The notes under the pieces: generated by a model
The model's input: only the letters and a program-made list of their open reading frames with translations
The model's database searches: none
Told to the model about the DNA's origin: nothing
Shown: positions 1-7,288 of the stretch, piece after piece
Layout: each line of letters begins with the position of its first letter
Position numbering within the stretch: the first letter of the stretch is position 1
From: Spirosoma fluviale
Lineage (GTDB): Bacteria; Bacteroidota; Bacteroidia; Cytophagales; Spirosomataceae
Assembly (NCBI GenBank): GCA_945860325.1
Contig: CAMARL010000040.1
Coordinates: forward strand, 1-12,894
Length of the DNA stretch: 12,894 nucleotides
Direction: 5' to 3'
Position numbers and translations under genes: made by a program

Positions 1-50
1 GTCCAAATCCCTCCTAATATCATCGCCCCAAAAAGAATGATTGCTTTCAT
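1..50 (-). CDS. 5' fragment of a probable exported protein, cut by the window edge
   Basis: Only the first 16 codons are visible. On the minus strand an ATG at 50-48 opens a frame reading MKAIILFGAMILGGIW and then leaves the window. A lysine followed by an unbroken hydrophobic stretch looks like a signal peptide or first membrane helix. The ATG lies 3 nt after the stop codon of the DUF1501 gene, so it is almost certainly translated from the same message as that gene and the MFS transporter. DUF1501 genes are often paired with DUF1549/DUF1553 (cytochrome-like) genes in other bacteria, but nothing in these residues shows that the partner here is one. The function is unknown. Confidence 0.5.
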   Translation of the reverse strand, partial: MKAIILFGAMILGGIW

Positions 51-53
51 GAT

Positions 54-1514
54 TTATGCCAAAATTGGTTTAATGACTTTTCCATAAACATCAGTCAGTC
101 GGAAATTTCTTCCTTGGAATGGAAACGTAAACTCCTCATGATTAAATCCAAGGCAATGTAAAATAGTTGCCTGAAGGTCGTAAATGGATGTTTTCCCATT
201 CACCGTCGCATAGCCCAGTTCATCCGTTTCTCCAAAACTAAAACCAGGTTTTATTCCACCACCCGCGAGCCACATTGTAAATGCGTCTGTGTGATGGTCC
301 CGACCAAAATAATCTTGAGTCTTTCCTTCTCGGTTTTCTTGCATCGGCGTGCGCCCAAATTCCCCACCCCAAACGACCAAGGTTTCATCTAACAAACCTC
401 TTTGTTCTAAGTCGATGAGCAGAGCCGAAATCGCGCGATCTGTTTCTAAACATTTTTGATGCAATCCCCAGTCGACCGACCCGCTCTTACTCGTTCCATG
501 TGAATCCCAACCCCAATCAAATAACTGGACAAATCGCACTCCTTGCTCAACCATTTTACGGGCTAGTAAGCAGTTGTTGGCAAATGCCTCTTCCCCCGGT
601 TTGGTTCCATACAATTGATGAATGTATTCGGGCTCCTTGCTGATGTCCATCACCTCGGGGACCGAGCTTTGCATTTTGTAAGCCATCTCATATTGAGCAA
701 TTCGAGCGACTGTTTCTGGATCCCCAAATTCCTTAAACGTTTCTTCATTGACCGAATTGATTGTTTCAATACTTGCTTTTCGAATATCAGCATTGACCCC
801 ATCGGGGTTTTGAATGAACAATACAGGTTCGCCGGCGGATCTACATTGTACGCCTTGGTACACGGAAGGGAGGAATCCACTTCCCCAGGCCGACTTCCCC
901 GCGTCGGGATTTTTGCCGCCTGAAGCGAGGACCATAAATCCGGGTAAATTTTCATTTTCGGAGCCTAGGCCATACGAAACCCATGAACCTAAAGAAGGCC
1001 TACCTAATCTCGCTGAACCCGTGTGCATGAGCAATTGGGCCGGCGCGTGGTTAAACTGATCCGTGTACATCCCCTTTAAAAAGGTTATTTTATCGGATTG
1101 TGTGGCCAAATGGGGCATGTGATCGGATATCCAATGTCCTGATTTTCCGTGTTGGGCAAATTTAGCTTTTGGTCCTAATAAATTAGGAATACCTCGAATG
1201 AAGGCAAATTTCTTTCCTTCAATTAATTCTTTGGGACATTCTTTCCCGTCAAATTTGGCTAGTACCGGTTTATAGTCGAACAGTTCTAGTTGGGAAGGCG
1301 CCCCAGCCATATGTAAAAAGATAACGGATTTTGCTTTACCAAAGTGGGGAGGAATTTTAAAGGCTGAGTTTTGGGGTTTGTCAGAAGTCTGACAATTCCA
1401 AAGCGCAGATCCCAAAGCAAGGGAACCAATACCCGTACCTAGGGTATTTAAAAAATGCCTTCTTGTGGCTAAAATAGCTTCATTTTCAATAGCCTCTTTA
1501 AATATTTTTTCCAT
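54..1514 (-). CDS. DUF1501 family protein, Tat-exported
   Basis: This is a 486-residue protein of the DUF1501 family, which belongs to the sulfatase/alkaline-phosphatase fold group; no enzymatic reaction is firmly established for the family. The N-terminus carries a twin-arginine signal: T-R-R-H-F-L at residues 17-22, then a glycine/alanine/leucine-rich hydrophobic stretch to about residue 38. It is therefore probably exported folded to the periplasm. Family motifs are FLHMAGAPSQLELFDYKP at 66-83, WGWDSH at 334-339, GGEFGRTP at 383-390 and GRDHH at 404-408; these Asp/His/Glu-rich blocks are where metal or substrate binding would be expected. The length is normal and the frame is intact. The start is 7 nt after the stop of the upstream transporter gene, so the two are co-transcribed. 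Cys41 follows the signal but lacks a proper lipobox. The family call is secure; the substrate is unknown. Confidence 0.9.
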   Translation of the reverse strand: MEKIFKEAIENEAILATRRHFLNTLGTGIGSLALGSALWNCQTSDKPQNSAFKIPPHFGKAKSVIFLHMAGAPSQLELFDYKPVLAKFDGKECPKELIEGKKFAFIRGIPNLLGPKAKFAQHGKSGHWISDHMPHLATQSDKITFLKGMYTDQFNHAPAQLLMHTGSARLGRPSLGSWVSYGLGSENENLPGFMVLASGGKNPDAGKSAWGSGFLPSVYQGVQCRSAGEPVLFIQNPDGVNADIRKASIETINSVNEETFKEFGDPETVARIAQYEMAYKMQSSVPEVMDISKEPEYIHQLYGTKPGEEAFANNCLLARKMVEQGVRFVQLFDWGWDSHGTSKSGSVDWGLHQKCLETDRAISALLIDLEQRGLLDETLVVWGGEFGRTPMQENREGKTQDYFGRDHHTDAFTMWLAGGGIKPGFSFGETDELGYATVNGKTSIYDLQATILHCLGFNHEEFTFPFQGRNFRLTDVYGKVIKPILA

Positions 1515-1521
1515 AGCGTGA

Positions 1522-2892
1522 TTAATCCATGATGGGTCTACCTTTTGTTTCTGGCAAATAAATAATACCTATAATCACCGTGATGGCAGCCAAGGTGATG
1601 GGGTAAAAAATTCCGGCAAAATTGGAATGTGTAACGGCGCCTAACCAAGTGGCCACGAAGGGAGCGCAACCCCCAAAAACGCCATTGGCAAAATGATAGG
1701 GAATAGATAGCGATGTATACCTGATTTTGGTGGGAAATAGTTCCACTAAAAATGCGGCAATTGGGCCATAAGCCATCGCGGCAAAAGTCACTAATAAACT
1801 GCAAATAAACGCGAGTTCTATTTTGCCCCAATTGGTCAGCTGAACCGCCCCATTCACCATCGTTCCTTCTTTCCCCACAATATCGGACATCCAAGCAAAC
1901 AATGGGTAATAAAAAATAGCGGCTAGTGCCATACCTCCTAGCATGATAACTTTTCGGCCTACCCGATCTGAAAGTGAACCAAAAACGACAAATAGTGGCG
2001 TACCTACAACCAAGGAAGCGGCAATCACTAAATTGGTCGTGACAAAGTCGACCTGCAGAATTTTATTAATGAATATTTGTGCGTAGAACTGACCCGTATG
2101 CCAAACCACTCCTTGGCCTACAATGGCCCCAAACATCGCAATGAGCATTAAACGGCGGTTTTCTTTCGAAGCAAATGCCTCCTTCAATGGATTTTTAGAG
2201 AGTCGGCCTTCTGCTTTTAATTTTGAAAACAGGGGTGATTCTTGCATGTTCCGACGAATAAAATAGGAGACAATGACTAAAATTCCAGAGAGGGCAAAGG
2301 GAATTCGCCAACCCCATTCTTTAAAATCTTTATCGCCAATGATGTTTTGACAAACTAAGACCACGATAATACTGACAAAAAACCCTAAGGTTGCAGTCGT
2401 TTGTATATAGGAAGTATATTTTCCTCGGTGTGCATCTGGGGCATATTCAGCGACATAGGTAGCGGCTCCCCCATATTCGCCCCCTAAAGCTAATCCTTGG
2501 ATGATGCGCAATAATAATAAGATGGCGGGGGCTACTAGGCCGATTTGAGAATAGGAGGGAATGAATGCAATGGCAAACGTGGATCCTCCCATTAATAATA
2601 AGGTTAATAAAAAGGTATATTTTCTGCCTATTCGGTCTCCTAGACGTCCAAAGATGACTCCTCCAAAAGGTCTTGCAATAAATCCAGCACCAAAAGCAGC
2701 TAATGTGGATAAAAAGGCGGCCGTTGGGTCGTCTTTTGGAAAAAATGACAAGGAAATAATAGCCGATAAAGAACCAAAAATATAAAAGTCGTACCATTCA
2801 ATCACTGTTCCCACGGAGGAGGCAATAATGACTTGCCACAGTTTTTGAACAGGTATTTTATTATTATCGAATTCAGGATTCGAAGTGGGCAT
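1522..2892 (-). CDS. MFS transporter, metabolite:H+ symporter (MHS) family
   Basis: This 456-residue inner-membrane protein has about 12 hydrophobic segments and clear MHS-family signatures: GTVIEWYDFYIFG at 28-40, ARPFGG with GRLGDRIGRK at 73-91, QGLALGGEYGGA at 132-143, HRGKYTS at 155-161 and WGWRIPF at 193-199. A repeated GSLSDRVGRK loop at 305-314 begins the second half, and the protein ends with YLPETKG. Known MHS members (ProP, KgtP, ShiA, CitA type) are proton symporters for small polar compounds such as dicarboxylates, citrate, shikimate, proline or betaine. The substrate here cannot be read from the sequence. The gene is the first of a minus-strand unit with the DUF1501 gene, and it diverges from the LacI-family gene across 167 nt. 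It appears intact. Confidence 0.93.
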   Translation of the reverse strand: MPTSNPEFDNNKIPVQKLWQVIIASSVGTVIEWYDFYIFGSLSAIISLSFFPKDDPTAAFLSTLAAFGAGFIARPFGGVIFGRLGDRIGRKYTFLLTLLLMGGSTFAIAFIPSYSQIGLVAPAILLLLRIIQGLALGGEYGGAATYVAEYAPDAHRGKYTSYIQTTATLGFFVSIIVVLVCQNIIGDKDFKEWGWRIPFALSGILVIVSYFIRRNMQESPLFSKLKAEGRLSKNPLKEAFASKENRRLMLIAMFGAIVGQGVVWHTGQFYAQIFINKILQVDFVTTNLVIAASLVVGTPLFVVFGSLSDRVGRKVIMLGGMALAAIFYYPLFAWMSDIVGKEGTMVNGAVQLTNWGKIELAFICSLLVTFAAMAYGPIAAFLVELFPTKIRYTSLSIPYHFANGVFGGCAPFVATWLGAVTHSNFAGIFYPITLAAITVIIGIIYLPETKGRPIMD

Positions 2893-2915
2893 ACATGATA
2901 AGTTTAGAAAGATGA

Positions 2916-2946
2916 AATTAGGAAGGGAGTGGGAAAATTCCTAATT
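2916..2946. promoter_or_regulatory. 9-bp inverted repeat in the leader of the MFS gene
   Basis: AATTAGGAA at 2916-2924 and TTCCTAATT at 2938-2946 are perfect reverse complements separated by 13 nt. The repeat lies 24-54 nt upstream of the transporter ATG. It could fold as an RNA hairpin in the leader or serve as a dimeric protein-binding site. It lacks a run of T after the stem and is AT-rich, so it does not look like an intrinsic terminator. The role is inferred from position only. Confidence 0.35.
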
Positions 2947-3017
2947 ATTTGCCTGCTGTGATTTGATGATTTCAGGTATACTTATCAAATGAATGTAATT
3001 TTTTCATCTAAAATTGA

Positions 3018-3025
3018 TACATTTG
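3018..3025 (+). promoter_or_regulatory. Candidate -7 promoter element for the LacI-family gene
   Basis: TACATTTG matches the Bacteroidota -7 consensus TAnnTTTG exactly and ends 34 nt before the ATG at 3060, a sensible distance. No clear TTG -33 element is seen at the usual 19-21 nt upstream, so the call is tentative in this AT-rich DNA. Confidence 0.35.
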
Positions 3026-3059
3026 ATTAGTTAACCAATATAAAAATTCAAGAATTTAG

Positions 3060-4088
3060 ATGGGAAATACTGTTTCAATTAAAGACATTGCCCGTAAATT
3101 CAAGTGTGCCCCTTCCACTATTTCTCGGGCTTTGAATGATCATCCGATGATCAATATAGACACAAGGAAGACGATTCAGGAATATGCGAATAAGATTGGG
3201 TATCAAAAAAATACGATTTCCCTCAGTTTGTTGAACCATTGTTCAAAGACCTTAGGTGTCATCATTCCATCCATTTCTCATTATCACGAGACGGCCATTA
3301 TTGAAGGCCTTGAGGCAATTTTACAACCTGCGGGTTACTTGTTAAACATTTGTGTAACGAATGAATCCCATGCGTTAGAAAGGGAATATTTAGATCGCTT
3401 GGTCGCTAATCGCGTAGATGCTATTTGTATCTCGCTGTCCCAAGAAACCTTTGACTATTCATTGAATGAACACATAGACCTAGCCATCAGTCGATCATTG
3501 CCGATTATTTTTATGGATCGTTTTTACCATGCATTGGATGTAGACCGTGTGATTACGGATGATTTTAAGGGGGCTTTTATGGCAACGGAACATCTTATTC
3601 AAATGGGTTGTCAACGGATTGCCCACTTGCATGGACCTAGGGGGATTACGGTGTCCCAACAAAGATTTAAGGGCTACGAAGCATGTTTGAAAAAATACGG
3701 AAGGAATGTTGAGGATGAATTAGTGAAGCAGGTGATGTTTTCACCAGAAAGTGCGGTGGAGGCCACAAAATTTTTATTGGACCAGAAAGCAAAACCAGAT
3801 GGAATTTTTGCGGTGAATGACGAAGTGTGTTTTGGTGCGATGAAAGTAATCCAAGAAAGAAATTATAAAATTCCCGAAGATATTGCATTGGTCGGTTTTG
3901 ACGATATTCCCCTGGCTGCTTTTGCACCTATTGCTTTGAGTTCTGTGTCGAGGCAAAGTAAAAAAATAGGAGAACAATCTGCCCAATTGTTTTTGTCAAA
4001 AATGAACGGGATTTCTGATCATCAACAAGTTACCCTTGAACCGGAATTAATCATTCGAGAGTCTTCTCAAAGGAATCATTATTCCTAG
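3060..4088 (+). CDS. LacI-family transcriptional regulator
   Basis: This is a 342-residue, full-length LacI/GalR-type repressor. Residues 5-26 form the helix-turn-helix (SIKDIARKF, then the recognition helix around APSTISRALN). Residues 47-62 are the hinge. When aligned by eye on the family pattern Y-x-P-N-x-x-A-R-S-L, Leu57 occupies the position of the leucine that intercalates into the central CpG of family operators. From about residue 64 (TLGVIIPSIS) the protein has the periplasmic-binding-protein-like effector domain, with family blocks at RVDAICISLS, LPIIFMDRF, VITDDFKGA, FAVNDEVCFGAM and ALVGFDDIPLAAF. The effector is probably a sugar or sugar derivative, but its identity is not visible. 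The gene lies directly upstream of susC, and a CpG-centred palindrome sits between them, so it most likely represses susCD. No such palindrome precedes its own gene. Confidence 0.95.
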   Translation: MGNTVSIKDIARKFKCAPSTISRALNDHPMINIDTRKTIQEYANKIGYQKNTISLSLLNHCSKTLGVIIPSISHYHETAIIEGLEAILQPAGYLLNICVTNESHALEREYLDRLVANRVDAICISLSQETFDYSLNEHIDLAISRSLPIIFMDRFYHALDVDRVITDDFKGAFMATEHLIQMGCQRIAHLHGPRGITVSQQRFKGYEACLKKYGRNVEDELVKQVMFSPESAVEATKFLLDQKAKPDGIFAVNDEVCFGAMKVIQERNYKIPEDIALVGFDDIPLAAFAPIALSSVSRQSKKIGEQSAQLFLSKMNGISDHQQVTLEPELIIRESSQRNHYS

Positions 4089-4146
4089 ATTTAATTAATT
4101 TAATATTCGGTAACAATTTCTTAAAATGGGCCTCGTTTTCATTACT

Positions 4147-4154
4147 TATTTTTG
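4147..4154 (+). promoter_or_regulatory. Candidate -7 promoter element for susCD
   Basis: TATTTTTG matches TAnnTTTG exactly. Transcription from it would begin near 4161, placing the operator palindrome at roughly +17 to +28, a position suited to blocking RNA polymerase. A convincing -33 TTG is missing. A weaker alternative is TACATTTC at 4225-4232. Confidence 0.3.
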
Positions 4155-4177
4155 CTCTGCCATAGAATGATTCAATT

Positions 4178-4189
4178 GCAAACGTTTGC
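4178..4189. promoter_or_regulatory. LacI-family operator palindrome
   Basis: GCAAACGTTTGC is a perfect 12-bp palindrome with a central CpG. This is the form bound by many LacI/GalR proteins; the PurR core is nearly the same, and CcpA-type sites share the layout. It stands 89 nt after the LacI-family gene stop and 78 nt before the susC ATG. Its symmetry, its CpG centre and its place next to a LacI-family gene support an operator; binding is inferred. Confidence 0.72.
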
Positions 4190-4267
4190 GTAATTTTTCT
4201 GTCGATAATTAATTTAATTAGAATTACATTTCCAAAATCAAAATCTTCTAAAATTTAATTTCATCTC

Positions 4268-7200
4268 ATGAAAAAAATCTTACCGCATCATCAAGAGCTA
4301 TTTTTGATGAAATCTGCCGGGTTGAAACTCATCAGTTTTCTGATCATCATCCTGCTAGGTTTATCCCCTTCTTTGTCTTGGGGTCAAGGTTCAGGCAAAA
4401 CCGTTAAAGGAACATTAAAAGACGCCACGACTAAGGAGGCCTTAGTAGGAGCAAATGTTTTAATTAAAGGAACGACTAAAGGTGCCACCGCAGATGCTAA
4501 TGGTCAATATTCGATTAATGTATCGGATGACAAGGCTGTTTTAGTTTTTCGTTTTTTGGGATATGATTCTCAAGAAATAGCAGTAGGCGGCCGCTCTACT
4601 ATAGATGTTTCCTTGCAATCGAATGCTTCTAGTTTGGAGCAGGTGGTGGTTGTGGGTTACGGAACTCAAAAGAAAACAGACGTTACCGGTTCTGTGAAAT
4701 CGGTATCAAGCGAAGCCTTTAATAAAGGTATTATCAATTCACCGGAGCAATTACTTCAAGGTAAAGTAGCCGGTGTTAATGTCACTTCAGCCACGGGTGA
4801 GCCAGGTGGATCGCAAGGGATTACCATTCGTGGACCTGGTAGTATTCGGGTAGGAAGCGGACCTTTGTATGTAATCGATGGTTTGCCATTGGATGGGGGA
4901 ATTGGGAATTTTTTAAATCCTTCCGATATTGAAAAAATGGATGTATTAAAGGACGCATCTGCTACCGCTATTTATGGAACTAGAGGAGCAAATGGTGTAA
5001 TTTTGATTACAACCAAAAAAGGGAAAGCTGGTTTTTCTACCATGAATTTCTCTACGGATTATGCCATATCAAGCTTAGCTAGACCCTTGCCAGTGTTATC
5101 AGCAGCTGATTTTCGTACGCAAGTGGGTAAAAATGGAGGTATATTAGAAGATTTTGGTTCCAATACAGATTGGCAAAATCAAATTACTCGATCAGCCATT
5201 ACGCAAAATCATAACCTAAGTTTAGGGGGTGGGGCCAAGAACTTAACGTATTATGCTTCTTTTGGTGCACAGATGCAACAAGGTATTTTAAAGAATAACC
5301 AGTTGGACCGACTTTCAGGTCGCATGAACGTTACTCAAAAATTCTGGGAAGATCGTTTGATTATTGACGCCAACATCAGTTTTTCAAATGTGGTTAATCT
5401 ACGTCCGCCGATTGAAAGTTTGTTGGGAACGGCTATTTCAAATAACCCAACTTTGCCAGTGTATGAAGCGAACGGTACAACACCTGCTAAATTCTTGAAC
5501 GCATCCAACCCGTTGATTACGTTAAACTTGAACAAAGATATCAATACAGCTAACCGATTTATTGCCAATATTTCACCATCCGTGAAATTAGCGAAGGGCT
5601 TAGTCTATAAATTGAACTATGGATATGACAACCAAACCGCTGTACGCGATATTCAATCGTTGGCCAATTTAGTGCCTCAGCAAAATGGGCGTTTGGATAC
5701 GTATAATAATAGTAATCAAAATAGCCTTGTTGAGAATTACCTTACGTTTAATTTAGAAGAAGGCGATCATGTTTTCTCTGCATTATTAGGTCATTCGTTT
5801 CAAAAAATTCAATATCAAGGGCGTACTTGGAGTATCAATAAGTTCCCAATCGTTCCGACGGAGCCTATCTATAACCCAGGCATAGGACAAGAGTTGACAT
5901 TAGCGACAAATAGGCCAGGGGGTTCTGCCACGATTAATGAATTGCAGTCGTTTTTCTCTCGTTTGAACTACCAGTTTCAAGATAAGTATTTAGTTACCGC
6001 GACGGTTCGTGCGGATGGTTCGTCTAAATTTGGTTCGAATAACAAATATGGATATTTTCCATCTTTCTCTTTAGGTTGGAGATTATCTGAGGAGCCATTC
6101 TTAAAGAATACGTCGATTAGTAATTTGAAATTAAGAGGAGGTTGGGGACAAACGGGTAACCAAGAAATTCCTTCTAAAATTACTCAACCTTTATTCACGG
6201 CTTCCGTTTCAGGTACGACTTCGTATCCATTGGATAATGGTTCAAGTTACTCTCCAGGAATCACGTATTCTCGTTTAGCTAATCCAGATATTCAGTGGGA
6301 GGTTTCGACACAGTCCAATGTCGGTTTAGATTTTGCTTTCTTAAACGGAGCTTTATCGGGATCAGTGGACGTGTTTAATAAAGTTTCTAGTAATATTTTA
6401 TTGGAGATTATTCCTTCGGATCCTGTTCAGCCAGCTAGTTCAGTTTGGGCTAATGTGGCCAACATGCAAATCAATAATAGCGGGGTGGAATTAGATTTGG
6501 ATTATAAATTAACCACTGCTGGAGGTTGGAAATATAATGTGGGTGGAAACTTAACCTTAATTAAAAATGAAGTGGTTAACTCTCCTTATACAGTGATTCA
6601 ATCAGGAGGAGCATCAGGTTCAGGTTTAACTTCTGCGACGATTAATGGCTATGTGAATGGCCAGCCGATCGGAACCTTTTTCTTGAAAGATTTTACAGGA
6701 ATTGACGCAAAAGGGGTTAGTACTTATCGGGATACCGACGGGGATGGAATCGTATCTGATAAAGACCGTATTTCAGCAGGTTCAGCATTGCCAAGCACAC
6801 AGTATAACTTCTTTGGAAATGTAGCCTATAAAGGTTTTGATTTGTCATTGCAGTTTAATGGAGTGTCGGGAAATATGATTTATGACAATACGGCTAATAA
6901 CGCATTTTACAAGTTGAAAATCTCGAAAAATAATAACGTAATACCCACAGCTTATGCGTTGGCCAACGAGTCAACGAGTAACGCTGCTCCGGTATCTACG
7001 CGTTATTTGAAAGATGGTGCTTTTGTTCGTCTGAATAATACCACCTTAGGCTACAGTTTTGACACTCAAAAAATGGGGATCAATAAATGGATCTCTACTG
7101 CGCGTTTATCAGTGACTGGACAAAATTTATGGATCGCAACAGCTTATGATGGCTATGATCCTGAGGTAAATAAAAATGCTTCTGATGCGGGAATTTCCTC

Positions 7201-7270
7201 TTATGGCATTGACTATTTAAGTTATCCAAAAGCCAAAACAATTATTTTTGGTTTAAATCTTACATTTTAA
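4268..7270 (+). CDS. susC-like: SusC/RagA-type TonB-dependent outer-membrane transporter
   Basis: This 1000-residue outer-membrane barrel should take up its ligand with energy from TonB, with the SusD lipoprotein as lid. In order it has a signal peptide (hydrophobic core about 20-34, likely cleaved near SWG/Q at 39-40), a CarboxypepD_reg-like beta-sandwich at about 45-117, the family block EQVVVVGYGTQKK at 124-136, a plug domain at about 137-250 (including YVIDGLPL and ATAIYGTRGANGVILITTKKG), and a barrel ending in the usual aromatic FGLNLTF. An acidic DTDGDGIVSDKDR segment at 822-834 is common in this family. No STN domain is present, so anti-sigma/ECF signalling is unlikely, which fits control by the neighbouring LacI-type protein. 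The start is ambiguous: Met14 (codon at 4307) would give a more ordinary signal peptide (MKSAGLKLISF). susD follows after 18 nt. The ligand is unknown. Confidence 0.95.
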   Translation: MKKILPHHQELFLMKSAGLKLISFLIIILLGLSPSLSWGQGSGKTVKGTLKDATTKEALVGANVLIKGTTKGATADANGQYSINVSDDKAVLVFRFLGYDSQEIAVGGRSTIDVSLQSNASSLEQVVVVGYGTQKKTDVTGSVKSVSSEAFNKGIINSPEQLLQGKVAGVNVTSATGEPGGSQGITIRGPGSIRVGSGPLYVIDGLPLDGGIGNFLNPSDIEKMDVLKDASATAIYGTRGANGVILITTKKGKAGFSTMNFSTDYAISSLARPLPVLSAADFRTQVGKNGGILEDFGSNTDWQNQITRSAITQNHNLSLGGGAKNLTYYASFGAQMQQGILKNNQLDRLSGRMNVTQKFWEDRLIIDANISFSNVVNLRPPIESLLGTAISNNPTLPVYEANGTTPAKFLNASNPLITLNLNKDINTANRFIANISPSVKLAKGLVYKLNYGYDNQTAVRDIQSLANLVPQQNGRLDTYNNSNQNSLVENYLTFNLEEGDHVFSALLGHSFQKIQYQGRTWSINKFPIVPTEPIYNPGIGQELTLATNRPGGSATINELQSFFSRLNYQFQDKYLVTATVRADGSSKFGSNNKYGYFPSFSLGWRLSEEPFLKNTSISNLKLRGGWGQTGNQEIPSKITQPLFTASVSGTTSYPLDNGSSYSPGITYSRLANPDIQWEVSTQSNVGLDFAFLNGALSGSVDVFNKVSSNILLEIIPSDPVQPASSVWANVANMQINNSGVELDLDYKLTTAGGWKYNVGGNLTLIKNEVVNSPYTVIQSGGASGSGLTSATINGYVNGQPIGTFFLKDFTGIDAKGVSTYRDTDGDGIVSDKDRISAGSALPSTQYNFFGNVAYKGFDLSLQFNGVSGNMIYDNTANNAFYKLKISKNNNVIPTAYALANESTSNAAPVSTRYLKDGAFVRLNNTTLGYSFDTQKMGINKWISTARLSVTGQNLWIATAYDGYDPEVNKNASDAGISSYGIDYLSYPKAKTIIFGLNLTF

Positions 7271-7288
7271 TTAATAGATAGAAAAATA

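Noticed and set aside
615..1059. Plus-strand open frames inside the DUF1501 gene
   Set aside because: They lie opposite a well-supported conserved gene, show no family motifs and have no promoter or start context of their own. The same applies to the antisense frames inside the MFS, susC, susD and GMC genes.
2984..3027. An 8-bp inverted repeat, ATCAAATG at 2984-2991 and CATTTGAT at 3020-3027, before the LacI-family gene
   Set aside because: It is short, has a 28-nt spacer, is AT-rich and overlaps the candidate -7 box. It is too weak to call an operator without comparative data.
4093..4218. A 12-bp direct repeat (AATTAATTTAAT at 4093-4104 and 4207-4218) on both sides of the operator palindrome
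   Set aside because: It consists only of A and T in very AT-rich DNA, so chance recurrence is likely. No coding or structural reason ties the copies to the operator.
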